A stretch of 64,000 bases of DNA from Paracoccaceae bacterium (GCA_024742455.1 JANSYL010000006.1:62001-126000), one strand, 5' to 3'. Counted from the stretch's first letter, positions 30,000 to 39,857 are shown. Notes: generated from the sequence alone by a model not told the origin. Program-made: numbers and translations.

Positions 30000-30815
30000 A
30001 TGGCGCTCCCTGAGTTCACCATGCGTCAGCTGCTTGAAGCTGGCGTGCATTTCGGCCACCAGACGCAACGCTGGAACCCCCGCATGGCGGAGTTCATCTA
30101 CGGCGATCGCAACGGCATCCACATCATCGACCTGACGCAGACCTATGAAATGCTCGACGTGGCATTGAACGTGGTCCGCGAAACCGTCGCCAAGGGCGGG
30201 CGCATCCTGTTCGTGGGCACCAAGCGGCAGGCACAAAAGCCGATCGCGGACGCGGCGGAACGCTGCGCGCAGTTCTACATGAACCACCGCTGGCTGGGCG
30301 GCACGCTGACCAACTGGAAAACCGTGTCGAATTCGATCAACCGCCTCAAGGCGATCGACGACCAGATGGCCGAGGGGCTGGAAGGTCTGACCAAGAAGGA
30401 ACGCCTTGGCATGGAACGCGACCAGGCCAAACTGCAGGCCTCGCTCGGCGGGATCCGCGACATGGGCGGCCTGCCTGACCTGTTGTTCGTCATCGACGTC
30501 AACAAGGAAGACCTGGCGATCGCCGAGGCCAAGAAACTGGGCATTCCGGTCGTGGCCGTTGTCGACACCAACTGCGCGCCTGAAGGCGTGGATTACATCA
30601 TCCCCGGCAATGACGACGCCGCCCGCGCCATCGCGCTTTACTGCGACCTGGTCAGCCGGGCCGCGCTTGACGGGATGAGCACGCAGCTCGAGACCGCGGG
30701 TGTCGATCTGGGCGCGCTCGAAGAGGGCAGCGTGGAAGAGGCGATCGCCGAAGGCACCGAGGCCGCAGCAGCCGAGGCGCCCGCCGAGGCCGAGGCGCCG
30801 GCCGAAAAGGCCTGA
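30000..30815 (+). CDS. rpsB: 30S ribosomal protein S2
   Basis: A 271-residue S2 with the family blocks [28 protein letters not shown], and [11 protein letters not shown], and a C-terminal extension of about 35 acidic, alanine-rich residues (after 235) typical of alphaproteobacterial S2. The ATG at 30000 has GGAAAGGA ten bases before it. It is followed by tsf, the universal partner gene. Confidence 0.97.
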   Translation: MALPEFTMRQLLEAGVHFGHQTQRWNPRMAEFIYGDRNGIHIIDLTQTYEMLDVALNVVRETVAKGGRILFVGTKRQAQKPIADAAERCAQFYMNHRWLGGTLTNWKTVSNSINRLKAIDDQMAEGLEGLTKKERLGMERDQAKLQASLGGIRDMGGLPDLLFVIDVNKEDLAIAEAKKLGIPVVAVVDTNCAPEGVDYIIPGNDDAARAIALYCDLVSRAALDGMSTQLETAGVDLGALEEGSVEEAIAEGTEAAAAEAPAEAEAPAEKA

Positions 30816-30907
30816 TCGGCCCGACTGTCACGTGTTTGATACGCGGGCCGGGCATGACCCGGCCCGAGCCAACAAGACCAACCCTCAAACCGATGAGGAG
30901 ACCCCCC

Positions 30908-31783
30908 ATGGCAATCACCGCCGCAATGGTGAAAGACCTGCGCGAGGCAACCGGCGCAGGCATGATGGATGCCAAGAAGGCGCTGACCGAAACCGATGGC
31001 GACATGGAAGCCGCGGTTGACTGGCTGCGCACCAAGGGCCTGGCCAAGGCCGCCAAGAAATCGGGCCGCACCGCCGCCGAAGGGCTGGTGGCCGTGGCCG
31101 TTTCGGGCGGCACCGGTGTCGCGGTCGAGGTAAACTCGGAAACCGATTTCGTCGCCAAGAACGCCGAGTTCCAGGCGATGGTCGCGGGCATCGCACAGGC
31201 CGCGCTGGCCGCCGACGATGTCGAGGCGCTGAAGACTGCGGACATGGGCGGCAAGCCGGTCGAGACCGTTATCACCGACAAGATCGCCACCATCGGCGAA
31301 AACATGGCGCTGCGCCGGATGGCGAAACTGTCGGGTGAAAACGTGGTCAGCTATGTCCACAACGCCGCCGCCGACGGCATGGGCAAGATCGGTGTTCTGG
31401 TCGCCTTCAAGGGCGGGGACGAGGGGTTCGCCCGGCAGGTCGCGATGCATGTCGCCGCCGTCAACCCGGCGTCGTTGAACGAGGATGACCTGGACCCTGC
31501 CGTGATCGAGAAGGAACGCACCGTCCAGATGGACATCGCGCGCGAAAGCGGCAAGCCCGAAGAGGTCATCGAAAAGATGATCGTGGGCCGGATGAAGAAA
31601 TACCTGTCGGAGGTCACGCTGGTGAACCAGGCCTTCGTGGTGAACCCCGACCTGACCGTGGGGGCCGCCGCGAAAGAGGCCGGCGTCGAACTGACCGGTT
31701 TCGTTCGTCTGGAGGTCGGCGAAGGCATCGTGGTGGAAAAGGAAGACTTTGCCGCCGAGGTTGCCAAGGCCGCCAAGGGCTGA
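30908..31783 (+). CDS. tsf: Elongation factor Ts
   Basis: EF-Ts recharges EF-Tu by exchanging GDP. The 291-residue protein has the UBA-like N-domain ([20 protein letters not shown]), the TDFVAKN motif and the normal length. AGGAG stands seven bases before the start. A 92-base spacer separates it from rpsB. A strong terminator follows. Confidence 0.97.
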   Translation: MAITAAMVKDLREATGAGMMDAKKALTETDGDMEAAVDWLRTKGLAKAAKKSGRTAAEGLVAVAVSGGTGVAVEVNSETDFVAKNAEFQAMVAGIAQAALAADDVEALKTADMGGKPVETVITDKIATIGENMALRRMAKLSGENVVSYVHNAAADGMGKIGVLVAFKGGDEGFARQVAMHVAAVNPASLNEDDLDPAVIEKERTVQMDIARESGKPEEVIEKMIVGRMKKYLSEVTLVNQAFVVNPDLTVGAAAKEAGVELTGFVRLEVGEGIVVEKEDFAAEVAKAAKG

Positions 31784-31831
31784 GACCCACGGCCCGACGC
31801 GAGGCCCCGGGGCACGTCCCCTGAAAAAAGC

Positions 31832-31869
31832 AGCGGCGCCACCCGAGGGACATGGGAGGCGCCGCTTTT
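31832..31869 (+). terminator. Rho-independent terminator of rpsB-tsf
   Basis: AGCGGCGCC (31832-31840) and GGCGCCGCT (31858-31866) form a perfect 9-bp stem with a 17-base loop, followed by a run of T. It ends 86 bases after tsf. Confidence 0.85.
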
Positions 31870-32101
31870 GGTATCCGGCGCAAGGGGATTGGGACAGGCG
31901 CCGGATCGATGGTGGTGCAGGACGAGGGGCAATATCCCCGCGCCCGTCACCGTCCCGGTTACCCGGGTGGGGCCGGTGGAGGGGATCAATACCCGCATCG
32001 CGTGCCCGTGTGTTCCCGGCGCAAACGCCGTCACTCGTGGAACCCGACCTTTATGACAGGCCGGGGCGTTGCAGCGAAATTGCGGGAATCCTTACCGGTG
32101 C
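31870..32101. other. Gene-free spacer between tsf and the LuxR-type gene
   Basis: With the terminator, this is a gene-free stretch of 318 bases between two convergent genes. I see no further open frame with coding character, no strong hairpin with a T run for the leftward transcript, and no known site. Confidence 0.5.
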
Positions 32102-32866
32102 TCAGGCCGCGCTGGCATCGGCATCGTCCAGCCGGAAGATCTGGTTCAGGATCGACGCCTTGCGCACCGCCTGCGCCGTGGTTTCGACCCCGAGCGCGTC
32201 ACGCGCCCCGCGCAGGTGTTTCTCGATCGTGGCCACGTTGCGGTCGAGGATCAGCGCAACATCCTGCATCGTCTTGCCATCGGCCACCAGTTCCAGCACC
32301 TGCGCCTGCCGTTCGGTCAAAAGCCGCCGCTGGCCGGTGGCGGGCAATTGCGTGATACACAGATGCGCCACGTGATTGATGATCTGCAGGTCGGCGCCGT
32401 GTTCGGCCCAGATCGCATCGGCATCCGCCTGGGTCAGGCCGATGCGCGCCGCCAGCCCAATGCCCGCATTGGCGTTCTTCAGCGCCATGGGAAAGCTGAT
32501 CGTGTAGCCCGCGACGATGCCGTGACGCAGGTTCATCTCCATCATCGCGCGTTCGCCCGGGGTGGCGGGATAACCGGGCAGGGCGGCATGGATGTCGGCC
32601 CAGCTGGCCGCGCCGGTATGCTCGGTCGCCCAGCGCACGCTTGGCCCGTCGCGGAACATGCCGCCCGAGACATAGCTTTCGACATATTCGGTGGGCAGGT
32701 TGGTCAGCAAAAGCGCGTCTTCGGGGTTGTCATAGAGCCCCGCACCGCGAAACGCGTTGAAGGCATAGAACAGCCGGTCGAACCCGTATTCCGCCATCAG
32801 CGCGGTGTGATGCGCCCACAAATCCTCGACCGTGGTCATGGCGAGGTAGGGCGCCAGAACCTTCAT
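32102..32866 (-). CDS. LuxR family regulator with autoinducer-binding domain
   Basis: A 254-residue quorum-sensing-type regulator. The N-terminal autoinducer domain keeps Tyr65, Asp73 and Trp89 at the positions of TraR Tyr61, Asp70 and Trp85, but has Tyr61 where TraR has Trp57. The C-terminal GerE helix-turn-helix runs from [17 protein letters not shown] (about 183) to 238. No luxI is visible in the window, so it is a solo here. Its ATG overlaps the aroQ stop in an ATGA, so its translation is coupled to aroQ; an internal ATG at 32839 is a weaker alternative. Confidence 0.88.
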   Translation of the reverse strand: MKVLAPYLAMTTVEDLWAHHTALMAEYGFDRLFYAFNAFRGAGLYDNPEDALLLTNLPTEYVESYVSGGMFRDGPSVRWATEHTGAASWADIHAALPGYPATPGERAMMEMNLRHGIVAGYTISFPMALKNANAGIGLAARIGLTQADADAIWAEHGADLQIINHVAHLCITQLPATGQRRLLTERQAQVLELVADGKTMQDVALILDRNVATIEKHLRGARDALGVETTAQAVRKASILNQIFRLDDADASAA

Positions 32867-33297
32867 CCCCGCGCCTCGATCACGCCCTTGAGCGCGGTGA
32901 GGGCCAGCGGATAGCCCGCCGCGCCGAAACCCTGGATCACGCCTGCGCAGACCGGGGCGATCATCGAGACATGGCGAAACGGCTCGCGCGCATGGGTGTT
33001 GGACAGGTGCAGTTCCACGACCGGTTGCGCGATGGCGGCGATCGCGTCGCGCAGCGCGATGGATGTATGGGTATAGGCCCCGGCATTCAGTACGATGCCG
33101 CGGGCATCGGTGCCATGCAGCGTATCGACCAGCGTGCCTTCGTGGTTGGATTGCGCGCAGGACACGTCGAGCCCAAGGGTCTTGCCATGGGCGATGCAGG
33201 ACGCCTCGATCTCGGCCAGGGTGGTCGCACCATAGACCGACGGCTCCCGCTGGCCGAGCAGGTTCAGGTTCGGGCCGTTCAAGACGAGGATGCGCAT
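32863..33297 (-). CDS. aroQ: Type II 3-dehydroquinate dehydratase
   Basis: This is the third enzyme of the shikimate pathway, converting 3-dehydroquinate to 3-dehydroshikimate. The 144-residue protein has the type II signature [17 protein letters not shown] with the catalytic Tyr, [25 protein letters not shown] with the Asn, and [16 protein letters not shown] with the catalytic His. It is immediately upstream of, and overlaps, the LuxR-type gene. The upstream spacer of 261 bases contains an AT-rich palindrome. Confidence 0.97.
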   Translation of the reverse strand: MRILVLNGPNLNLLGQREPSVYGATTLAEIEASCIAHGKTLGLDVSCAQSNHEGTLVDTLHGTDARGIVLNAGAYTHTSIALRDAIAAIAQPVVELHLSNTHAREPFRHVSMIAPVCAGVIQGFGAAGYPLALTALKGVIEARG

Positions 33298-33504
33298 GGC
33301 GAAGTCCTTTTCCGCGTGCTTATAGGACCTTGGCGCAGGCCATTAAACAATCGGGCGCGGACAGACCGGAGCGGGACAGGGTTTTTCGGCAACAGCGACA
33401 GGCCCCTGGTGACCCGGAAAATTCGCGCAGTTTCAGGGCGCTAGCGGCAGGGGCTGTTGTATTGAAAAAGGATCGGCCATGGTCGGATCTGCGTCAATAT
33501 TAAC

Positions 33505-33518
33505 ATAATAATGATTAT
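33505..33518. other. AT-rich palindrome upstream of aroQ
   Basis: ATAAT-G-ATTAT (33508-33518) is a perfect palindrome inside the strongly AT-rich stretch 33495-33519, in otherwise GC-rich DNA between phoB and aroQ. It could be a regulator site or a promoter UP-like element; the family cannot be assigned. Confidence 0.3.
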
Positions 33519-33558
33519 AGGACAAATGGAGATGCCGCTTGCCGCACGGACGGCCGGC

Positions 33559-34245
33559 CTATCCCAGGGCGTATCCCGCGCCGCGCACGGTGCGGATCGG
33601 ATCCTCAGCGCCATCCACGCGCAGCGCCTTGCGCAGGCGGCCCACATGCACATCGACCGTGCGGCTGTCGACATAGATGTCGCGGCCCCAGACCCGGTCG
33701 AGCAGTTGTTCGCGGCTCCAGACCCGGCCCGGACGTTCCATGAAGGCGGTCAGCAGGCGGAACTCGGTCGGCCCCAGGCTCAGCGACTGCCCTGCCCTGT
33801 AGACCCTGTGTTCGGTCATATCGAGCAGGATGTCGTCGAACTCCAGCCGCTCGCCCACCGCCGCCGGGCGGATGCGGCGCAACTGGGTGCGCAGCCGTGC
33901 CAGAAGCTCGGCCACCGAATAGGGTTTGGTGACGTAATCATCGGCCCCTGTCTCAAGCCCCCGGACCCGGTCCATTTCCTCGGACCGGGCGCTGAGCATG
34001 ATGATCGGGATGCGCGCGGTGTCGCCTGACATCTTCAGCTGACGGCACACCTCGATGCCCGAGACATGCGGCAGCATCCAGTCCAGCACGATCACATCGG
34101 GCGGCGTTTCGCGCACAAGGTCCAGCGCCTCGTCGCCCGCCTCGGCGGTGACGACCTGAAACCCTTCGGCCTTGATGTTGTAGGCCAGCACCTCGCGCTG
34201 TGCCGGTTCGTCTTCGACCACGAGGACGAGGGGTTCCCCTGCCAT
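33559..34245 (-). CDS. phoB: Phosphate regulon response regulator PhoB
   Basis: A 228-residue OmpR-type response regulator. The receiver domain has Asp55 (VLDWMLPH) as phosphate acceptor and Lys107 (VTKPYS); the winged-helix C-terminal domain contains LGPTEFRLLTAFMERPGRVWSRE-like text and the recognition helix SRTVDVHVGRLRKAL. It is the last gene of the pst/pho unit, 13 bases after phoU, and would bind the Pho box at 39825. Confidence 0.95.
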   Translation of the reverse strand: MAGEPLVLVVEDEPAQREVLAYNIKAEGFQVVTAEAGDEALDLVRETPPDVIVLDWMLPHVSGIEVCRQLKMSGDTARIPIIMLSARSEEMDRVRGLETGADDYVTKPYSVAELLARLRTQLRRIRPAAVGERLEFDDILLDMTEHRVYRAGQSLSLGPTEFRLLTAFMERPGRVWSREQLLDRVWGRDIYVDSRTVDVHVGRLRKALRVDGAEDPIRTVRGAGYALG

Positions 34246-34258
34246 CTTGTCCTATCCC

Positions 34259-34969
34259 TCAGGCACCCAGTTCATAGGGTGTGCGATCTTCCTTGGGCCG
34301 TTCGTCATCGGGCAGCTCGCCGGTGACGAGGTAGATCACCTGTTCCGAGATCGAGGTGACATGGTCGCCCATCCGTTCGATGTTCTTGGCCATGAAATGC
34401 AGATGCATGCAGGGCGTGATGTTGCGCGGATCTTCCAGCATGAAGGTCAGGTATTCGCGGAACAGCGCCGAATACATCTGATCGACCTCGACATCGCGCG
34501 ACCGGACGTCCTGGGCAAGCGCAGCATCATGCTGGATATAGGCATCCAGCGCGTCCTTCAGCATCAGTTCCACCTGCCGCGCCATCCGGCGCAGCGAGGA
34601 GGACGCGCCTTCGACGGGCGGGTGATCCATGATCGCCTCGGACCGCTTGGCGATGTTTTTCGCGTAATCGCCGATGCGTTCGAGATTGGTCGAGATGCGG
34701 AACACCGACAGCACGGTGCGCAGGTCGCTGGCCGAGGGCTGACGCAGCACCAGGATACGCGCGGCCTCTTCGTTGACCTGTTCCTCGAGCTTGTCGATGG
34801 CCTTGTCCTCGGCCCGCACGGTGCGTGCGAGGTCGATATCCTGCGTGTCCAGCGCGCGCGCCGATTTGGCGATCGCTTCCTCGACCAGACCGCCCATGCG
34901 CATGATCCGCGCCTGGATGGCCTCGAGGTCTCGATCGAAGGACGATACGATATGTTCGGAATTCGCCAT
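34259..34969 (-). CDS. phoU: Phosphate transport regulator PhoU
   Basis: A 236-residue protein made of two three-helix bundles, with the metal-binding E/D-rich repeats of PhoU (LERIGDYAKNIAKR in the first half and NIERMGDHVTSISEQ in the second). It restrains PhoR signalling and Pst uptake when phosphate is sufficient. It lies between pstB and phoB in the usual order. Confidence 0.96.
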   Translation of the reverse strand: MANSEHIVSSFDRDLEAIQARIMRMGGLVEEAIAKSARALDTQDIDLARTVRAEDKAIDKLEEQVNEEAARILVLRQPSASDLRTVLSVFRISTNLERIGDYAKNIAKRSEAIMDHPPVEGASSSLRRMARQVELMLKDALDAYIQHDAALAQDVRSRDVEVDQMYSALFREYLTFMLEDPRNITPCMHLHFMAKNIERMGDHVTSISEQVIYLVTGELPDDERPKEDRTPYELGA

Positions 34970-34996
34970 GATGTCCCCTGCCCTGTTCTGGGCCTG

Positions 34997-35791
34997 TTAG
35001 CCGATCCGCCCGGTGATGTAGCTTTCCGTGCGGCTGTCATCGGGATTGGTGAAAATCTTGCCCGTCTCGCCGTATTCCACCAGTTCGCCGAGGTGGAAAA
35101 ACGCCGTCTTCTGGCTGACGCGCGCGGCCTGCTGCATCGAGTGGGTCACGATGACCACGGAATAGCGGGTGCGCAACTCATCAATCAGTTCCTCGACCTG
35201 GGCCGTGGCGATGGGGTCGAGCGCCGAACAGGGCTCGTCCATCAGCAGGACCTCGGGGTTGGTGGCCACGGCGCGCGCGATGCACAGACGCTGCTGCTGG
35301 CCGCCGGACAGGCCGGTGCCCGGCTCCTGCAGGCGGTCCTTTGCCTCGTCCCAGAGCGCGGCGCGGCGCAGCGATTTCTCGACGATCTCGTCCAGTTCGC
35401 CCTTCGAGGTCGACAACCCGTGGATACGCGGGCCATAGGCCACGTTGTCATAGATCGATTTCGGGAACGGGTTGGGTTTCTGGAACACCATGCCGACCTT
35501 GGCGCGCAGCTGCACCGGGTCGACCTTGGGGTCATAGATATCCTCGCCGTCCAGCGTGATCTCGCCCTTCACGCGGGCCACGTCGATGGTGTCGTTCATC
35601 CGGTTCAGGCAGCGCAGGAAGGTCGATTTCCCGCAGCCCGAGGGGCCGATGAAGGCGGTGACGGTCTTGTCCTCGATATCGACATCGACCGACTTGATCG
35701 CGTGGGTGTCGCCGTAGAACACCTCGACCCCGCGCGCACGCATCTTGATTTCACCTGTATCCACGTCGCGGCTCACACTCATATCGTTCAC
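34997..35791 (-). CDS. pstB: Phosphate ABC transporter ATP-binding protein PstB
   Basis: The ATPase of the high-affinity phosphate importer. It has Walker [10 protein letters not shown], the PstB-specific [20 protein letters not shown], signature [14 protein letters not shown], and Walker [14 protein letters not shown] chose the GTG at 35791, giving 264 residues, because GGAGG lies eight bases upstream; an in-frame GTG at 35815 overlaps the pstA stop and ATG codons lie at 35806 and 35782. Confidence 0.96.
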   Translation of the reverse strand: MNDMSVSRDVDTGEIKMRARGVEVFYGDTHAIKSVDVDIEDKTVTAFIGPSGCGKSTFLRCLNRMNDTIDVARVKGEITLDGEDIYDPKVDPVQLRAKVGMVFQKPNPFPKSIYDNVAYGPRIHGLSTSKGELDEIVEKSLRRAALWDEAKDRLQEPGTGLSGGQQQRLCIARAVATNPEVLLMDEPCSALDPIATAQVEELIDELRTRYSVVIVTHSMQQAARVSQKTAFFHLGELVEYGETGKIFTNPDDSRTESYITGRIG

Positions 35792-35811
35792 GTTCCCATC
35801 CTCCATAGCGA

Positions 35812-37158
35812 TCACCAGCGGCGTTCGAAACGGCGGCGCAGCAGAACCGCCATGGCATTCATGAAAATAAGGAAGACCAACAGCACGATGATCGCGCCCG
35901 AGGCCCGTTCGACAAAGGCCGGATCGGATCGCTGCGTCCAGCTGTAGACCTGCACCGGCAGGGCCGAGGCCGGGTCGAACAACCCGTCCAGCGGGGCGGC
36001 CGGATATTCGCGCACGAAGGCCACCATGCCGATCAGAAGAAGCGGCGCGGTTTCGCCAAGCGCCTGCGCCAGCCCGATGATCGTGCCGGTCAGGATGCCG
36101 GGCGCGGCCAGCGGCAGCACGTGGTGGAAAACCGACTGCATCTTTGACGCGCCGATGCCCAGGGCCGCCTCACGGATCGAAGGCGGCACGGCACGCAGGG
36201 ACGCACGGGTGGCGATGATGATGGTGGGCAGCGTCATCAGCGTCAGCACGAGGCCGCCGACGATGGGCGCCGATTGCGGCAGGCCCGCGAAATTGATGAA
36301 AATGGCGAGACCGAGGATGCCGAAGACGATCGACGGCACCGCCGCAAGGTTCGAGATATTCACCTCGATCAGGTCGGTCAGCCGGTTCTTGGGCGCGAAT
36401 TCCTCAAGATAGATTGATGCCGCCACCCCGATGGGCAGGGCGAAGGCCAGCACCACCAGCATCATGTAGAACGACCCCATGATCGCCACGCCCAGGCCCG
36501 CCGCCTCGGGGCGCTGGCCGGAAGCGTCGGGGGCGGTGATGAAATCCCAGTTGAAGCGCGTGATGATGCTGCCCTCTGCGCGCAGCTGTTCGGCCAGGAT
36601 CAGCTGTTCCGGACTGATCAGCGCGTCGCGTTCGGCGCTTTCCATCGTGACGCGGCCCTTGAAGACCCCGTCGACACGGCCATTGGCCAGAAGCTGCAGA
36701 TCGATCGTTTCGCCCACCATCGCGGGGTTCGACAGCACCGCCGCGCGCAGCTGCGCCGGGGCCTGGTCCGAGATCATGTCGCCCAGGGCCGAGGCCGGCA
36801 GATCGGTCTCGATCCCCAGGGCGGCGACATGGTCGACGAAGGCCTGCTGGACAAGCGGGCCGTAGCTGAAGGTCAGCACGCTCTGCATTTCCTCGGGGTT
36901 GCGGTTGCCCGAGGGGTCGAGCACGTCGGCATCCAGCGTGATCGGGAACGACACGAAGGTCTGGCGGAACGAGCTGAGCCCGTTCGACAGGATCGACACC
37001 AGAAGCAGCACCAGCGCCATAACGGCAACGGTGACGGCGGCCAGCCCATAGGCGCGGAACCGCGCCTCGGACCGGTTGCGGCGCCGGGTGCGCGCGTCGA
37101 GTTCAAGCAGCGACGTGCGCCGTGGCTCGGGCGCGCCGCCTTCGGTCGTGACACTCAT
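35812..37158 (-). CDS. pstA: Phosphate ABC transporter permease PstA
   Basis: A 448-residue permease, about 150 residues longer than E. coli PstA. The extra N-terminal part has one membrane segment (about 35-60) and a periplasmic domain of the DUF3333 kind found in alphaproteobacterial PstA. The transport domain follows from about 220, with the EAA loop near [22 protein letters not shown]. It is coupled to pstC by a four-base overlap. Confidence 0.94.
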   Translation of the reverse strand: MSVTTEGGAPEPRRTSLLELDARTRRRNRSEARFRAYGLAAVTVAVMALVLLLVSILSNGLSSFRQTFVSFPITLDADVLDPSGNRNPEEMQSVLTFSYGPLVQQAFVDHVAALGIETDLPASALGDMISDQAPAQLRAAVLSNPAMVGETIDLQLLANGRVDGVFKGRVTMESAERDALISPEQLILAEQLRAEGSIITRFNWDFITAPDASGQRPEAAGLGVAIMGSFYMMLVVLAFALPIGVAASIYLEEFAPKNRLTDLIEVNISNLAAVPSIVFGILGLAIFINFAGLPQSAPIVGGLVLTLMTLPTIIIATRASLRAVPPSIREAALGIGASKMQSVFHHVLPLAAPGILTGTIIGLAQALGETAPLLLIGMVAFVREYPAAPLDGLFDPASALPVQVYSWTQRSDPAFVERASGAIIVLLVFLIFMNAMAVLLRRRFERRW

Positions 37159-38615
37159 TCGTATTGCTCCCGGTATTTACGCACGATGTAGAGGGCGAGC
37201 ACGTTCAGCCCCAGGGTGATGACGAAGAGCGTCAGGCCCAGCGCGAACGCCACCAACGCCTCGGGGCTGGAGAAATTGGTATCGCCGGTCAGCTGTCCCA
37301 CGATCTTGACGGTGACCGTGGTCATCGCCTCGAACGGGTTGAGGTCGATCCGGCCCGCTGCCCCTGCCCCGAGCACCACGATCATCGTCTCGCCGATGGC
37401 GCGGCTGGCGGCCAGCAGGATGGCGCCGACGATACCGGGCAGCGCGGCGGGCAGGATCACCTGTTTGACGGTTTCGGACTGTGTCGCGCCCAGCCCGTAG
37501 GACCCGTCGCGCAGGCTTTGCGGCACGGCGTTGATTATGTCGTCGCTGAGCGACGAGACGAAGGGGATCAGCATGATGCCCATCACGATGCCCGCCGTCA
37601 TCACCGATGACGACGACGACCCGAGGCCGAGGGGTTCGGCGAAGTAATCGCGCAGCATCGGGCCCACGGTGATCAGGGCGAAAAGCCCGTAGACGATGGT
37701 GGGGATCCCGGCGAGGATCTCGATCAGCGGCTTGGCAAAGGACCGCACCCTCTTGGAGGCGTATTCAGCCATGTAGACGGCGGCGAACAGGCCCACCGGC
37801 ACCGCCACCAGCAGCGCGATCAGCGAGATGTACATGGTGCCCCACAACAGCGGTATCAGGCCCAGCTCGGACCCGCCCTCGAAACTCGGGCGCCATTCGA
37901 GGCCGAAGAAGAACTGCTGCCAGGGGTAGAGCTGGAAGAAATTCCAGCTGTCCCACAGCATCGACAGCACGATGCCCACCGTGGTCAGGATCGCGATGGT
38001 CGAGGCCAGCATCAGGATCACGAGGACCGAGGCCTCGACCCAGTTGCGGGCGCGGAAATCCCGGTTGGTGCGGGCATAGGAATACAGGAACCCGAGCGCT
38101 GCCAGCGTCAGCAGCGTGATGGTCATGAAAAGATTGCCCGACCGCGACAGTTCCCGGTAGCGCTGCGCAGCGCTCAGAACCTCGGGTGTCACGTCGCTTC
38201 CAAGGGCGACGCCGACACCGGCCAGCGTATCGCGGACATTGGTGAATTCGGTGCGGATGCTGCGCGCCTCATCCTCGGTCAGGGCGCCCTGTTCGATCGC
38301 GGTGTCGAGGCCACCGGCCACGCGGCGGACATCCGACATCACCAGACCGCGCGAACCCGCCTCTTCGATGGCGGAGGCCGGGATCATTTCGGTGACGCGG
38401 GTTTCGACGAGGATCGGCTGTATGATCAGCCAGACGGCCATGACCAGAAGCGCGGGCACGATGGTGATGATCGCGACATTGGTGCCGTAATAGCCCGGCA
38501 GGGAATGCAGGATGCGTGCGTTACCGCCCGCCGTGGCGACCGCGCGTTTGCGGCCCATCACATAGCCTACGACCCCGAGGGCCAGGATTATCGAAACGGT
38601 CCAGAGCAGGGGCAT
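37155..38615 (-). CDS. pstC: Phosphate ABC transporter permease PstC
   Basis: A 486-residue permease with an enlarged N-terminal part: a first membrane segment at once, a second near 50-66, a periplasmic helical region (about 70-160) and further segments before the core domain starting near 250. The EAA loop SLRDGSYGLGATQSETVKQ confirms the family. The long N-terminus is usual for Rhodobacteraceae. It lies after an intercistronic hairpin downstream of pstS. Confidence 0.94.
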   Translation of the reverse strand: MPLLWTVSIILALGVVGYVMGRKRAVATAGGNARILHSLPGYYGTNVAIITIVPALLVMAVWLIIQPILVETRVTEMIPASAIEEAGSRGLVMSDVRRVAGGLDTAIEQGALTEDEARSIRTEFTNVRDTLAGVGVALGSDVTPEVLSAAQRYRELSRSGNLFMTITLLTLAALGFLYSYARTNRDFRARNWVEASVLVILMLASTIAILTTVGIVLSMLWDSWNFFQLYPWQQFFFGLEWRPSFEGGSELGLIPLLWGTMYISLIALLVAVPVGLFAAVYMAEYASKRVRSFAKPLIEILAGIPTIVYGLFALITVGPMLRDYFAEPLGLGSSSSSVMTAGIVMGIMLIPFVSSLSDDIINAVPQSLRDGSYGLGATQSETVKQVILPAALPGIVGAILLAASRAIGETMIVVLGAGAAGRIDLNPFEAMTTVTVKIVGQLTGDTNFSSPEALVAFALGLTLFVITLGLNVLALYIVRKYREQYE

Positions 38616-38663
38616 GAGGGGCAGTCCGGCAGGGAAATTGGGGGCAGGCGTATGGGGGTGACA

Positions 38664-38683
38664 GGGCCGCCCGAAGGCGGCCC
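38664..38683 (-). other. Intercistronic stem-loop between pstS and pstC
   Basis: On the transcribed (minus) strand GGGCCGCC-TTCG-GGCGGCCC forms a perfect 8-bp stem closed by a UUCG tetraloop, 20 bases after the pstS stop. There is no T run, so it is more likely an mRNA-stabilising or partly attenuating hairpin than a full terminator. Confidence 0.75.
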
Positions 38684-38702
38684 CGCCGGGATCAGGTCAG
38701 GC

Positions 38703-39737
38703 TCAGTTGCCCATCGTCACTTCGTTGGCGACGGTGGCCTGCACGGCAGCCAGTTCCGGGTCGGAAACCAGGCCGTAGGCGGCCAGCGGGCCGTCGGGGC
38801 CTGCCATTGCGTCGGAGACGAAGAATTCGGCGTATTCCTTCAGACCGGGGATGACGCCGATATGCGCTGCCTTGATGTAGAAGAACAGCGGACGCGACAC
38901 CGGGTATTCACCCGACGCGATGGTCTCGGTTGAGGGGGTCACACCCGACATGGTGGCAACCTGCAGCGAGTCGGTGTTGTTCTGGTAGAACGCCAGACCG
39001 AACACGCCGATGCCTTCGGGGTTGGCCGCGATGCGGGCCAGGGTCTCGGTGTAGTCACCGTCGATGTCGGTCGACACGCCATCGGCGCGGATTTCCATGC
39101 ACGCCTCTTCGGCGGCATCTTCGTCCATGCCCATTTCCATCATGGCAGCCATGGCGCCCGAGTCTTCGCAACCCTGCAGGATCACGTTTTCGTCGAAGAC
39201 TTCACGGGTGCCGTGACGGGTGCCGGGGATGTAAGCCGCGATTTCCTGAGCCGGAAGATCGGGGTTCACTTCGTTCCACATGGTGTTGGGGTTGGCAACC
39301 ATCGCGCCGTCGACGGGCAGGTTGGCGGCCAGGGCCAGGTACCAGTCGGAGGGAACGAATTCGAACGAGTTGCCGTTGATGTCCGATGCGAACACGATGC
39401 CGTCATACCCGATGCGGACCTCGATGATGTCGGTCACGCCGTTTTCGGCACAGGTGGCGATTTCCGATTCGCGGATCGGACGCGATGCGTTTGCGATGTC
39501 GGTGGTGTTTTCGCCGACGCCCTCGCAGAAACGACGCAGGCCGGTGGACGAGCCACCCGATTCGACGACGACGGTGAAGTCGAAGTTTTCCTGGAACGCT
39601 TCGGCCACGATGTTGGCGTAGGGCAGAACGGTCGACGAACCGGCAACCTGCACGGTGTCACGGCTTTGCGCGGCAGCGGCGGTGGCCGAAACGGCAGCAA
39701 CCGCCAGCGCAGAAACGGTGAGTTTTGCGAGCGACAT
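38703..39737 (-). CDS. pstS: Phosphate ABC transporter substrate-binding protein PstS
   Basis: A 344-residue periplasmic phosphate-binding protein. A signal peptide (MSLAKLTVSALAVAAVSATA) ends near residue 24 with AAAAQ. Phosphate-contacting motifs AGSSTV (about 32-37) and ESGGSSTG (59-66) are present. An insertion around 190-220 is rich in Met, Asp and Glu and is bounded by Cys190 and Cys213. The ATG at 39737 has AGGAG eight bases upstream; the frame is open 16 codons earlier. It is first in the operon after the Pho box. Confidence 0.95.
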   Translation of the reverse strand: MSLAKLTVSALAVAAVSATAAAAQSRDTVQVAGSSTVLPYANIVAEAFQENFDFTVVVESGGSSTGLRRFCEGVGENTTDIANASRPIRESEIATCAENGVTDIIEVRIGYDGIVFASDINGNSFEFVPSDWYLALAANLPVDGAMVANPNTMWNEVNPDLPAQEIAAYIPGTRHGTREVFDENVILQGCEDSGAMAAMMEMGMDEDAAEEACMEIRADGVSTDIDGDYTETLARIAANPEGIGVFGLAFYQNNTDSLQVATMSGVTPSTETIASGEYPVSRPLFFYIKAAHIGVIPGLKEYAEFFVSDAMAGPDGPLAAYGLVSDPELAAVQATVANEVTMGN

Positions 39738-39824
39738 AAAGGACTCTCCTTGGGGTTCTGAGATTTCGGAACACGCCTCTCTCACGCGCGTCCTGACCCG
39801 CCGCGTAACGATGCGGTGCTATGC

Positions 39825-39857
39825 TTTTGTGACAGGTGTGTAACGGTTTTATGACAG
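39825..39857 (-). promoter_or_regulatory. Pho box (PhoB site) of the pst operon
   Basis: Read on the minus strand there are three contiguous 11-base units: CTGTCATAAAA, CCGTTACACAC and CTGTCACAAAA. The outer two match the classic PhoB half-site CTGTCAT/C plus an A-rich 4-mer. The site ends 88 bases before the pstS start. Similar TGTNA words continue nearer the gene (GTTACGCG). Confidence 0.88.

Noticed and set aside
33505-33518. AT-rich palindrome as a Fur box
   Set aside because: It matches only a short part of the Fur consensus and no iron gene is adjacent; kept only as an unassigned palindrome.
34247-35947. 566-codon plus-strand frame opposite phoU and pstB
   Set aside because: Shadow frame; His/Arg/Gln-rich with no domains, opposite two certain genes.
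38664-38683. pstS-pstC hairpin as a full terminator
   Set aside because: There is no T run after the stem on the transcribed strand and pstC has no other visible promoter.
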